Part shown: positions 1-7,824 of the stretch, in pieces
Position numbering within the stretch: the stretch's first letter is position 1
Layout: each line of letters starts with the position of its first letter
Source: an uncultured Eggerthella sp.
GTDB lineage: Bacteria; Actinomycetota; Coriobacteriia; Coriobacteriales; Eggerthellaceae
DNA length: 64,000 bases
Direction: 5' to 3'
Assembly (NCBI GenBank): GCA_900542525.1
Contig: UQNZ01000007.1
Span: forward strand, 10,075 to 74,074
The notes under the pieces: generated by a model
The model's database searches: none
The model's input: only the letters and a program-made list of their open reading frames with translations
What the model was told of the DNA's origin: nothing
Made by a program: the position numbers and the translations under genes

Positions 1-480
1 TGGGAATGAAAGCTGGTTCGCATCGCAGGCCAGCGTGGTGTTCGCGATCATGAGCGGACGAGGCATGATGCCCGTTTCCGCTACCCCGATCATAAGCTTG
101 TGATACGAACAGAAGGTCTCGGCAATATCGTGAGATTCTGAAGCCTCAACGAACACCTCATCGCAAGCGGTGTTCGCCACGTAAGCTGAAATCCCCTCAG
201 GGAACATAGGCGTGAGCCCTAGGGCATGGATGATCTCGCACGGCATGAAGATATTCACCATGACTGCATTTTCGGGATGACGGAACGAATCGACGATCGT
301 TCCTGCGATACCGCCATTCACGCGCTCGGTTGCTGCACGAACATTGAGGGGACGAGGAAATCTGCCCGCAAGATTCACCCAGGAATAGGCAGCCATCAGA
401 AGCGCTCGGGCATGATCGGGCGAAGCGATCGTTTGCTTCGTGATAACTTGACCGAGTTTTTCAACAACAGGCGATGCCAT
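1..480 (-). CDS. 2-hydroxyacyl-CoA dehydratase subunit (HgdB/FldC-like), 3' end cut by window
   Basis: Open from an ATG at 480 to the window edge (160 codons, no stop inside). The part seen has features of the HgdB/BcrC/FldC superfamily: a segment IFMPCEIIHALGLTPMFPEG, a later ETFCSYHKLMIG with a cysteine, and IANTTLACDANQ with a second cysteine in the place where these proteins have a CD(G/A) cluster ligand. Members bind a [4Fe-4S] cluster and dehydrate 2-hydroxyacyl-CoA, or act as related CoA reductases, with an ATP-driven activator. The start lies 9 bp after the acnA stop, so the two are probably co-transcribed. Substrate unknown; family call fairly sure, exact role not. Confidence 0.75.
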   Translation of the reverse strand, partial: MASPVVEKLGQVITKQTIASPDHARALLMAAYSWVNLAGRFPRPLNVRAATERVNGGIAGTIVDSFRHPENAVMVNIFMPCEIIHALGLTPMFPEGISAYVANTACDEVFVEASESHDIAETFCSYHKLMIGVAETGIMPRPLMIANTTLACDANQLSFP

Positions 481-489
481 GAACGACCT

Positions 490-3135
490 CTACGCAAGCG
501 AACGAAGCACGTATTGCAGGATACCTCCGTTGAAGTAATATTCACCCTCTGTGGGAGTATCGATACGCACGATCATACTGAACGCCGTCTTCTCTCCTGA
601 AGGCTTCACTGCCTCGACCGCAACATTCGCAGGTTCAGGCAGGCCCTTCGAGAAATCGATCGGTGCGATCGTGAAGGTTTCGGTGCCATCGAGCCCGAGC
701 GATTCAACGCTCTGGCCTTCTTCAAACTGGAGCGGCAGGATGCCCATACCGATCAGGTTCGAACGGTGAATACGCTCGAAGCTTTCAGCGAAGGCAGCAC
801 GTACACCTTGCAGCATCGGGCCTTTTGCAGCCCAGTCGCGCGAAGAACCGCTGCCATACATCTTCCCAGCGAGCACCACAAGGGGCGTTTCGTTATTCTG
901 ATAGTCTTCAGCAGCGTCCCAAACGGCCTTGATCTGATCATCAAGCAGATCTTTCGTCCAACCGCCCTTCTTTCCTTCGGCGAGCTTGTTCATAAGCTTA
1001 ACGTTCGCGAAGGTGCCACGCATCATGACCTCATGATTGCCGCGACGAGCGCCATAGGTGTTGAAATCTGCTGGAGCAACGCCATGCTCTTCAAGATAGC
1101 GCGCTGCTGGCGAATCGAGTGCAATAGCTCCTGCCGGCGAGATATGGTCAGTCGTAATGAAATCGCCCAAGTTCAGAAGCGCACGTGCATCTTTGATCTG
1201 AGCTGGAGCACTTGGCTCTTTTTCCATCCCGTTGAAATAAGGTGCGCGGCGAACGTAGGTGGAATCAGGATCCCAAGCGAACGTATCGCTCGCCTCTTTG
1301 CCAAGCGAGCGCCACTTCTCGTCGCCTTCGAATAAACTTGCGCTTGATTCGTCGAAGGTAGCCTTGGTGCAACACTGGGCGAGCAAGCGTGCAACCTCTT
1401 CATCGTTGGGCCAGACATCGCGCAGGAATACTTCCTTACCTTCGGTGTTCGTGGCAATAGGAGTGGTTTCGAAATCGAAGTCCATCGTGCCCACCAGCGA
1501 ATAAGCGATAACGAGCGCAGGAGCACAGAGATAGTTCTGGGAAACATCCGGCGAGATACGGCCATCGAAGTTACGATTGCCCGAAAGGATGCTCGCTAGC
1601 TCGATAGAATCGGCGATATCATGCATTGCCGGATAGACCGGACCCGAATTACCAATGCAGCTCATGCAGCCAAAGCCACAAGTGTAGAAGCCCAAGTCCT
1701 GCAAGCCTTCGATAAGGCCAGCGGCAGCCAGGATATCTTCTGTTGCACGGCTGCCCGGAGCAAGGATGCACTTGACCCACGGACGAGGCTTCAAACCTTG
1801 AGCGGCAGCGTTACGAGCAAGCAAACCAGCTGCGATCATCATCGACGCGTCAGTTGCCGTAGTGCAACTCGTTACCGCCGCGATCGCAAGCGCCCCATGA
1901 GTAAGATCGTGCGTCTGGCCTGCGATCTCAACCTTGACCGTATCTGAAAGATCAAGAGCGCGATCAGCGCAGATAGACCGGAATGTTTCGTGAGCTTTTG
2001 CAAGCGGAATGCGATCGTGTGGGCGCGAAGGACCTGCCAGGTTGCGTTCAACCGTTGAAAGGTCAAGCGTGAGCACTTTGGAATAGGTGCGAGGCGCCGC
2101 ATCCGCATACCCCCAGAAACCCTGCTCTTTAGCATAGGCTTCAACGAGCGCGATCTGCTCTTCACTACGTCCCGTAAGCGCGAGATAATCGAGCGTCTTC
2201 TCGTCAACCGGGAAGAGCGTACAAGTGCAACCGTATTCTGGCGTCATGTTCGAGACACATGCACGCTGCGTTGCAGAAAGCGAGCGCACGCCTTCGCCAA
2301 ACACCTCAACGAAGCACCCTACTACTCCTTCTGCTCGAAGCATCTGAGCGAAGGTGAGTGAAAGGTCCATCGCGCTTACACCCGCTGGAAGCGATCCTGT
2401 GAGATTAACGCCGATCACGCGCGGAACGAGCGTGGTGATAGGCTGACCCAGGGCAGCAGCTTCAGCTTCGATGCCGCCCACTCCCCAACCGAGCACGCCA
2501 ATGCCATTTGCGGTAGGAGTATGCGAGTCAGTTCCAACAAGCGTATCGAAATACGCGAGCGTTCCCTCTGCTTCTTCACGCGTCATGACTACACTTGCGA
2601 AACGCTCGATGTTGAGCTGATGGCAGATGCCCGACCCCGGGGGTACGATGCGCACGTTCTGGAAGGATTCCTGCGACCACTTCAGGAAGTCGTAGCGCTC
2701 CTTGTTGCGCTCGAATTCAAGTTCCATGTTGTTTGCAAGAGCAGCGGCACAACCCGATTCATCAGCAATGACCGAGTGGTCGATAACCAGATCGCAGGGA
2801 ATCTGCGGATTGATATTCTTTGGATCACCGCCCAGTTCAGCGCATGCTTCGCGCATAACAGCAAAATCGACGAAAACCGGTACGCCCGTGAAGTCTTGGA
2901 AGAGCACGCGCGCTGGGCTGAATTCGATCTCTTCGCCAGTAACGCCTTTCGTTCCTGCTTCAACGAGACGCTCGGAGAGGATCTTCGCCTCTTCGTCGCT
3001 GCGAGCATTACGAAGAATATTCTCCAAGAGCACGGTGAGCGAATACGGAAGTGTCGCATACCCTTCTACTTGAGAAACAGGAAAATAGGTATAGCTCTTA
3101 GTACCAACCGTAAGTTGCGCTGCGCGATTATTCAT
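490..3135 (-). CDS. acnA: aconitate hydratase A
   Basis: 881 residues, normal for AcnA/IRP-type aconitases, which interconvert citrate and isocitrate in the cytosol. VGTDSHT (about 200-206) and the GWGVGGIEAEAA block are present. Cluster cysteines would be C424 (TSCTT) and C490/C493 (CMSCIGNSGP). The swivel domain carries GSSRDWAAKGP with the catalytic serine and arginine, and ESFERIHRSNLIGMG. The usual asparagine after the first cluster cysteine (SCTN) is threonine here, and the following residues also differ from the common form. The ATG at 3135 has a GGAG box. icd lies upstream and the dehydratase downstream on the same strand, suggesting one unit for citrate to 2-oxoglutarate. Confidence 0.95.
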   Translation of the reverse strand: MNNRAAQLTVGTKSYTYFPVSQVEGYATLPYSLTVLLENILRNARSDEEAKILSERLVEAGTKGVTGEEIEFSPARVLFQDFTGVPVFVDFAVMREACAELGGDPKNINPQIPCDLVIDHSVIADESGCAAALANNMELEFERNKERYDFLKWSQESFQNVRIVPPGSGICHQLNIERFASVVMTREEAEGTLAYFDTLVGTDSHTPTANGIGVLGWGVGGIEAEAAALGQPITTLVPRVIGVNLTGSLPAGVSAMDLSLTFAQMLRAEGVVGCFVEVFGEGVRSLSATQRACVSNMTPEYGCTCTLFPVDEKTLDYLALTGRSEEQIALVEAYAKEQGFWGYADAAPRTYSKVLTLDLSTVERNLAGPSRPHDRIPLAKAHETFRSICADRALDLSDTVKVEIAGQTHDLTHGALAIAAVTSCTTATDASMMIAAGLLARNAAAQGLKPRPWVKCILAPGSRATEDILAAAGLIEGLQDLGFYTCGFGCMSCIGNSGPVYPAMHDIADSIELASILSGNRNFDGRISPDVSQNYLCAPALVIAYSLVGTMDFDFETTPIATNTEGKEVFLRDVWPNDEEVARLLAQCCTKATFDESSASLFEGDEKWRSLGKEASDTFAWDPDSTYVRRAPYFNGMEKEPSAPAQIKDARALLNLGDFITTDHISPAGAIALDSPAARYLEEHGVAPADFNTYGARRGNHEVMMRGTFANVKLMNKLAEGKKGGWTKDLLDDQIKAVWDAAEDYQNNETPLVVLAGKMYGSGSSRDWAAKGPMLQGVRAAFAESFERIHRSNLIGMGILPLQFEEGQSVESLGLDGTETFTIAPIDFSKGLPEPANVAVEAVKPSGEKTAFSMIVRIDTPTEGEYYFNGGILQYVLRSLA

Positions 3136-3211
3136 GCAAGCTCCTTAAACTAAAGATGTGGGTCAATCGGCAAAAGGACGAGTTAGAACGCGTATTCCAC
3201 TCGTAGGGATT

Positions 3212-4300
3212 CTACTGCTGCAAATAAGCAACGAGAGCATCTGTGAATTCAGTGCAGGTTGCCGCAGGGGCATCTGAGCCGGTAGCTTTACGAATATCAG
3301 CCGTAAGCACGCTGCCTTCTGCATAAACCACACGCACTGCGTCACGGATCTTGCGCGCGGTCTCAAACTCTCCAAGATGATCGAGCATCATAGCTGCCGA
3401 AAGAATCTCGGCAGTAGGATTGCAGATATCCTTACCAGCAATATCGGGCGCTGAGCCGTGAACTGCTTCAAAGATGGCATATTCTGGGCCGATATTAGCG
3501 CCAGGAGCGATGCCAAGACCTCCCACCAAGCCAGCACACAGATCGCTCGCAATGTCTCCATAAAGGTTTGGGAAAACGATGACCTCGAACTGAGAGGGAT
3601 CCATAACGATATTCATACAGAACGCATCGATGATGTTGTCGTTGAATGCGATAGAAGGATGCTCTTCAGCAACTTCACGTGCGCAACGCAAGAACAAACC
3701 ATCGGAATGCTTCATGATGTTCGCTTTGTGGGCAGCAGTAACCTTTTTGTAGCCTTGTTTCTCAGCGTAGTTGAATGCATATTCAACGATGGCGCGCGAG
3801 GCGGTTTCAGAGATTGGCTTGATAGAGATGCCTGAATCCTTGCGAATGGTACCCGCGCCCTTCTTCTCAATGAAATCGATGAGATCGAGTGCTTCAGGTG
3901 TACCCTCTTCGAACTCAATGCCCGCATAAAGGTCTTCAGAATTCTCGCGCACGATAACCAGATCGACATCTTCATAGCGACCGCCGGCACCAGGGATGGA
4001 GAGCACGGGACGTAGGCACACATTGAGATCGAGCGCCTGGCGAAGCGCCACATTCACACTGCGAAAGCCCGTACCCACCGGAGTGGTGACAGGGCCTTTG
4101 ATAGCGACCTTGTTCTTGCGAACCGCATCGATAGTTGAGGGCGGGAGCGGCGTGCTGAACTCTTCCATAAGATGAGCGCCTGCTTCAGCGATCTCCCATT
4201 CGATGTCCGCGCCAGCTGCTGCTACCACGCGCTGCATTGCAGCAGTTGTTTCCGTACCGATACCGTCGCCCGGAATGAGCGTAACCGTGTGTTTCGCCAT
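3212..4300 (-). CDS. icd: isocitrate dehydrogenase, NAD-type
   Basis: 362 residues, the short isocitrate/isopropylmalate dehydrogenase form. It oxidatively decarboxylates isocitrate to 2-oxoglutarate. Seen: IPGDGIG near the N-terminus, the substrate loop FRSVNVALRQALDL with the conserved serine and arginines, and NLYGDIASDL for metal binding. The cofactor loop reads HGSAPDIAG. An aspartate there, where NADP enzymes carry a lysine-tyrosine pair, points to NAD. Isopropylmalate or homoisocitrate dehydrogenase is a possible alternative, but the serine in the substrate loop and the adjacent acnA favour isocitrate. The stop of the HEAT gene lies 12 bp upstream; a GAGGT box precedes the start. Confidence 0.9.
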   Translation of the reverse strand: MAKHTVTLIPGDGIGTETTAAMQRVVAAAGADIEWEIAEAGAHLMEEFSTPLPPSTIDAVRKNKVAIKGPVTTPVGTGFRSVNVALRQALDLNVCLRPVLSIPGAGGRYEDVDLVIVRENSEDLYAGIEFEEGTPEALDLIDFIEKKGAGTIRKDSGISIKPISETASRAIVEYAFNYAEKQGYKKVTAAHKANIMKHSDGLFLRCAREVAEEHPSIAFNDNIIDAFCMNIVMDPSQFEVIVFPNLYGDIASDLCAGLVGGLGIAPGANIGPEYAIFEAVHGSAPDIAGKDICNPTAEILSAAMMLDHLGEFETARKIRDAVRVVYAEGSVLTADIRKATGSDAPAATCTEFTDALVAYLQQ

Positions 4301-4312
4301 TATTACCTCGCT

Positions 4313-4915
4313 TTATTTAAGATTGTCGATGATCTGCTGACTGCGACGCTTGAGCGCGCCTTTGGATTTTTCCGCATCGAACGCCATGCGCTCTTTAAGA
4401 CCCTCTTTTACGCTTGGAGCGATCTTGCCTTCTGAAAAGCCAATGAGCGCGATGAGCATATCTTGATATTCATAATCGCCGTGATAGCACTGAATAGCCT
4501 CGTCGAGCAGCGGCCAAACCTTTTCAGAACGCAGTTCGGTAGTAGCGCCGATCTTGCACAGGAAACGAAGTGCGGCTAAACGAACGAAGCCGTTCTCTTC
4601 ATCGAACAGCGCCGTTTCAGCATCGGCGAGTGCTTTATCACAGCTCTTCGAGGCGAGCGGAACTAGAATGGCGAGCACTTCAAGACTTTCCCAACGCGTC
4701 TGAGCCTCTGGTCGCTTGAGTGCGTCGATGAAATCGTCGATATAAGGAACGAGAATTTCGGGATCTACTTTTGCGATCTGCGCGAATACAGCTGCTGCAT
4801 CTTGACGCGCGCGGCGCGAAGAGCCGGACAGCTCAGCAACAAGCTCTTCCCTTATCTTCTCTGAACCGATCGCTTGTTGGGCAGTCTCTTTAATTGATTC
4901 GGTCTTTTCGCTCAC
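4313..4915 (-). CDS. HEAT-repeat protein
   Basis: 200 residues, alpha-helical throughout, with no signal peptide or membrane segment. It shows tandem helical pairs such as SSRRARQDAAAVFAQIA, PEAQTRWESLEVLAILV and ENGFVRLAALRFLCKIG, in the style of HEAT or PBS-lyase-like repeats. Such solenoids are protein-binding scaffolds. No catalytic motif is visible, so the role cannot be stated. It is the first gene of the unit that continues into icd 12 bp downstream, suggesting a partner of central carbon enzymes, but this is only context. A terminator of the neighbouring ribosomal unit sits upstream at 5012-5034. Confidence 0.75.
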   Translation of the reverse strand: MSEKTESIKETAQQAIGSEKIREELVAELSGSSRRARQDAAAVFAQIAKVDPEILVPYIDDFIDALKRPEAQTRWESLEVLAILVPLASKSCDKALADAETALFDEENGFVRLAALRFLCKIGATTELRSEKVWPLLDEAIQCYHGDYEYQDMLIALIGFSEGKIAPSVKEGLKERMAFDAEKSKGALKRRSQQIIDNLK

Positions 4916-5011
4916 GCGTTTCTCCCTACTGTTTCAATCTTTACCTAGTTATCCCATCGTAGAGACAACTGCAACTTACTCATTATACCCCTGTTTATCC
5001 TGCAAAATGAA

Positions 5012-5034
5012 AAGCCCCCGCGTTGCGGGGGCTT
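5012..5034 (-). terminator. rho-independent terminator after rplA
   Basis: GC-rich perfect stem (AAGCCCCCGC and its complement, loop GTT). On the minus strand it is followed by a T-rich run. It lies about 23 bp past the rplA stop and closes the tuf-to-rplA transcription unit. Confidence 0.85.
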
Positions 5035-5057
5035 AAAGCGTCAGTATGGTAATGAGA

Positions 5058-5759
5058 CTATTCGGCCGGAGTCGTGTATGCGCGATTGACTGCGCTGTCG
5101 ACCGGAACACCCGGGCCCATAGTGGAAGAAACCGTGATGGACTTCACATAGCGACCCTTAGCTGCTGCGGGCTTCATGCGGAGGATCTCATCGTAAACAA
5201 CACCGTAGTTCTCAGCGAGCTGCTCAGGAGTGAAGCTCACCTTGCCAAGAACAACATGACAGATGCCATAACGATCGGCGCGATACTCAACGCGACCGCC
5301 CTTGAGCTCTTTAACCGCCTTTGCAACATCTGGCGTAACCGTGCCGAGCTTAGGGTTAGGCATGAGGCCGCGCGTACCGAGGATACGACCGAGACGACCA
5401 ACCTTAGCCATCATTTCCGGCGTAGCAACCGTTGCATCAAAATCGATCTTGCCGCCCTGGATGTCAGCGATCAGATCATCGGAACCGACGATATCAGCAC
5501 CAGCTTCTTCTGCCGCACGAGCAGCATCGCCCTCAGCGAAGACTGCAACGCGAACCGTCTTGCCAGAGCCGTTAGGAAGGCTCACCGTGCCGCGAAGCTG
5601 CTGGTCTGCCTGACGCGTGTCAAGATTCAGACGAATGTCCACATCGACCGTCTCATCAAAATTCGCGAATGCGATATTCTTCACGAGCGCCATAGCCTCA
5701 AGCGGAGCATAAAGCTCTTCGGTCACCTGAGCTTCAGCTGCAGCATATTTCTTACCCAT
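5058..5759 (-). CDS. rplA: 50S ribosomal protein L1
   Basis: 233 residues, typical length. L1 binds 23S rRNA at the mobile L1 stalk and helps release E-site tRNA; in many bacteria it also represses its own operon. The family signature GTRGLMPNPKLGTVTPDVA is intact, followed by KGGRVEYRADR and the C-terminal SSTMGPGVPVD. It follows rplK (gap about 80 bp) and ends at a strong terminator. rplJ and rplL are not downstream, so L10/L7-L12 must be encoded elsewhere. An AAGGAAAG box precedes the ATG. Confidence 0.97.
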   Translation of the reverse strand: MGKKYAAAEAQVTEELYAPLEAMALVKNIAFANFDETVDVDIRLNLDTRQADQQLRGTVSLPNGSGKTVRVAVFAEGDAARAAEEAGADIVGSDDLIADIQGGKIDFDATVATPEMMAKVGRLGRILGTRGLMPNPKLGTVTPDVAKAVKELKGGRVEYRADRYGICHVVLGKVSFTPEQLAENYGVVYDEILRMKPAAAKGRYVKSITVSSTMGPGVPVDSAVNRAYTTPAE

Positions 5760-5839
5760 AGTTCTTTCCTTTCGTGGTCATAGCGAGATTTCTCTGCCAC
5801 ATTGAGCAGCGCTTGAAGCGCTGCAGATCAATAAAACGA

Positions 5840-6343
5840 TTACTCCGGAGAAGCACCTTCACCGTCGAGGATAGCCTTAAGACGACGCGTGATAACGTAT
5901 TCTTTCTTCGGCTCGCGACCCTCGATATTCACGCCCATAGAACGAGCAGTACCTGCGATGATCTCCATCGCAGCTTCGATATCGTTCGCATTGAGGTCGG
6001 GCATCTTGATCTCTGCGATCTCGCGCAGCTGATCGAGCGAAAGCTCACCAACCTTGCGAATCTGAGGAATGCCAGAACCACTCTTGATGCCGAGCTTTTC
6101 CTTGATAAGGAAAGCAGCCGGAGGGGTCTTACAGACGAAGTCGAAGGTCTTATCTTCATAGATGGTGATCTCAACAGGGATGATCGTGCCAGATTGGTCC
6201 TGCGTTGCCGCATTAAAAGCCTGGCAGAACTGCATGATATTAACACCCTGGGCACCCAATGCAGGACCGACCGGAGGTGCAGGATTTGCACCACCAGCAG
6301 GAATCTGGAGCTTAACAAAGCCCGTTACATTTTTAGCAGCCAC
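5840..6343 (-). CDS. rplK: 50S ribosomal protein L11, with C-terminal extension
   Basis: L11 forms the base of the GTPase-associated stalk and is needed for RelA-type stringent response. The N-terminal proline-rich helix (PPVGPALGAQGVNI) and the C-terminal rRNA-binding region ending GTARSMGVNIEG are standard. The family normally ends about there, near 142 residues. This ORF continues for about 24 more residues (REPKKEYVITRRLKAI and an acidic tail), giving 167. The extension is in frame with no sign of a frameshift. An AAAGGAA box precedes the start. It lies between nusG and rplA in one unit. Confidence 0.95.
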   Translation of the reverse strand: MAAKNVTGFVKLQIPAGGANPAPPVGPALGAQGVNIMQFCQAFNAATQDQSGTIIPVEITIYEDKTFDFVCKTPPAAFLIKEKLGIKSGSGIPQIRKVGELSLDQLREIAEIKMPDLNANDIEAAMEIIAGTARSMGVNIEGREPKKEYVITRRLKAILDGEGASPE

Positions 6344-6400
6344 TTCAGTGTTCCTTTCAACTGAATAGTTTCATTTCCATATATGACAAAGCGTATCAAT

Positions 6401-6424
6401 GAGAAGCCCCGTCCACACACGGGC
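6401..6424 (-). other. weak hairpin between nusG and rplK
   Basis: Inverted repeat GCCCCGT/ACGGGC with a short loop in the 118-bp gap between nusG and rplK. The minus-strand tail is not T-rich, so it is more likely a processing or pausing structure than a terminator. Confidence 0.3.
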
Positions 6425-6461
6425 ATATCTACGCGTTGTTAACAAGATTGCATTGTAGAGG

Positions 6462-6992
6462 TTAGATGCGAGCTACCTGATCGAAAGACAGCTCAACGGG
6501 AGTTTCGCGACCGAAGATGGTAACGAGAACCTTAACCTTGCCCGATTCGGGCGATACCTCAGCAACGACTCCATCGAATTCTGCAAGTGCGCCTGAAACA
6601 ACTTTAACTGCCTGGCCCACTTCAAGTGACGTGGAGGTTTTCTTCGGCGCTTCACGGCTCGTGCGATTCATGATCTTGTTATATTCCTCGCGCGTGAGCG
6701 GCTCAGGATTTCCCTGGCTACCTACGAAACCGGTAACACCAGGGGTATTGCGAACCGCAGCCCAGCTACGGTCGTCAAGATCCATACGAACCAGAACATA
6801 TCCGGGAAGCACTTTCTTTTCAGTTTCCACCCTGCGGCCACCCTCTTTGATCTCGGTGACAGACTCGGTGGGGATTTCGATAGCGAAGACACGATCTTCA
6901 AGACCAAGACTTTCGATACGGGTCTCGAGACTCTTCTTCACTTTGTTCTCATAGCCTGAATAGGTGTGCAAGACGTACCATTTTTTGCTCAT
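6462..6992 (-). CDS. nusG: transcription termination/antitermination protein NusG
   Basis: 176 residues. It has the NGN domain (KKWYVLHTYSGYENKVKKSL, then PGYVLVRMDLDDRSWAAVRN and the TPGVTGFVG strand) followed by a KOW domain (VGQAVKVVSGALAEFDGVVA). NusG binds the RNA polymerase clamp and couples transcription to Rho or ribosomes. Many high-GC actinobacteria have a long acidic N-terminal extension; this one is the short form. It starts 3 bp after the secE stop, the usual secE-nusG coupling. Confidence 0.97.
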   Translation of the reverse strand: MSKKWYVLHTYSGYENKVKKSLETRIESLGLEDRVFAIEIPTESVTEIKEGGRRVETEKKVLPGYVLVRMDLDDRSWAAVRNTPGVTGFVGSQGNPEPLTREEYNKIMNRTSREAPKKTSTSLEVGQAVKVVSGALAEFDGVVAEVSPESGKVKVLVTIFGRETPVELSFDQVARI

Positions 6993-6995
6993 AGC

Positions 6996-7400
6996 CTATG
7001 CTCCCAAACTAGAGATAGCGAACAGAAGCGGTGTGACGATCCAGTCATCCAAGATAAGGGTGAAGATGCCGAAGAAGATAAGCGCGACTATAACCACGCC
7101 CGTCCACTGGATAACATCCTGTCGACTTGGCCAGGTAACGCGACGCATCTCTGCGCGGACATCGAAGAAGAACTGGAAGCGGCGCTTCTTCGGCTTAGCC
7201 TCTTCCTGCTTGATCTGATAATCCTGCAGTGATTCCTGCTTTTCTTTTTCCTGCTTCTTAGCTTCTTTCTTCGCAAGGAAGCCCTTCTTCTTAGGCTCCT
7301 CTTCAACAGCAACTACAACTTCACCACGCTCTTGCACGGCTTTCTTTGCTGCTTTTTTTGCAGAAGCTTTCGCCCTTTGTGTTTTTGACTTTTTTGCCAT
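6996..7400 (-). CDS. secE: preprotein translocase subunit SecE
   Basis: 134 residues from the ATG at 7400, chosen because GGAAG lies correctly upstream and the product then begins MAKKSKTQRA. An in-frame start 45 bp further upstream would add an unrelated stretch. The first ~75 residues are very rich in lysine, alanine and glutamate (coiled, cytosolic). They are followed by the SecE core RRVTWPSRQDVIQWTGVVIV and a single transmembrane helix near the C-terminus. SecE clamps SecY in the SecYEG channel. The basic N-terminal part is longer than in short-form SecE. Directly followed by nusG. Confidence 0.92.
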   Translation of the reverse strand: MAKKSKTQRAKASAKKAAKKAVQERGEVVVAVEEEPKKKGFLAKKEAKKQEKEKQESLQDYQIKQEEAKPKKRRFQFFFDVRAEMRRVTWPSRQDVIQWTGVVIVALIFFGIFTLILDDWIVTPLLFAISSLGA

Positions 7401-7476
7401 ACAACTTCCTGATCTGGAAATCCAACAGTCTATAACGCCAAACAAGCAGCTTATTAAGCTGCTTATTAGAACAAGC

Positions 7477-7553
7477 TGGCAGGCCAGGAGGGACTCGAAC
7501 CCCCAACATGCGGTTTTGGAGACCGCCGCTCTACCAATTGGAGCTACTGGCCT
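7477..7553 (-). tRNA. tRNA-Trp (CCA)
   Basis: Read on the minus strand: acceptor stem AGGCCAG/CTGGCCT, D-arm TAGCTCCAATTGGTAGAGC, anticodon loop TCTCCAAAA with anticodon CCA, and T-arm GGTTCGAGTCC. The 3' CCA is encoded (7477-7479). It lies inside the tuf-rpmG-secE unit and is probably processed from that transcript. Confidence 0.95.
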
Positions 7554-7568
7554 ATTTAGCGCCTAATC

Positions 7569-7718
7569 TTAACGAGTTTCCTTATGCATTGTGTGGTGAC
7601 CGCACCACTTGCAATACTTCTTGAACTCAATACGATCAGGATTATTCTGCTTGTTTTTCTTGGTCGTATAGTTGCGGCGTTTGCACTCAGTGCATGCCAA
7701 AGTGACCAAAGTACGCAT
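7569..7718 (-). CDS. rpmG: 50S ribosomal protein L33
   Basis: 49 residues from the ATG at 7718, preceded by AAAGGAGA. A longer in-frame start at 7808 is not supported. This is the zinc-ribbon type: CTECKRRNY and CKWCGHHTMHKE supply two CxxC pairs. L33 sits near the E site of the large subunit. It lies between tuf and the tRNA-Trp gene, followed by secE and nusG, a common bacterial arrangement. Confidence 0.95.
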   Translation of the reverse strand: MRTLVTLACTECKRRNYTTKKNKQNNPDRIEFKKYCKWCGHHTMHKETR

Positions 7719-7774
7719 GAATTCTCCTTTAATTACTATTCGTGCGCTTGTGTTTACACATGAACTTACGGATA

Positions 7775-7801
7775 GCTGGACCCGCATCTCGCGGGTCCAG
7801 C
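7775..7801 (-). other. strong hairpin between tuf and rpmG
   Basis: Perfect 11-bp GC-rich stem (GCTGGACCCGC) with a 5-nt loop, just after the tuf stop. There is no T-run on either side, so full termination is doubtful. It may lower read-through or stabilise the tuf mRNA 3' end. Confidence 0.5.
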
Positions 7802-7824
7802 CAAGCAATCTAGTTTAGATCGTG

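Noticed and set aside
7775..7801. Hairpin after tuf as a full terminator
   Set aside because: No T-run on the minus strand; kept as a structural feature only.
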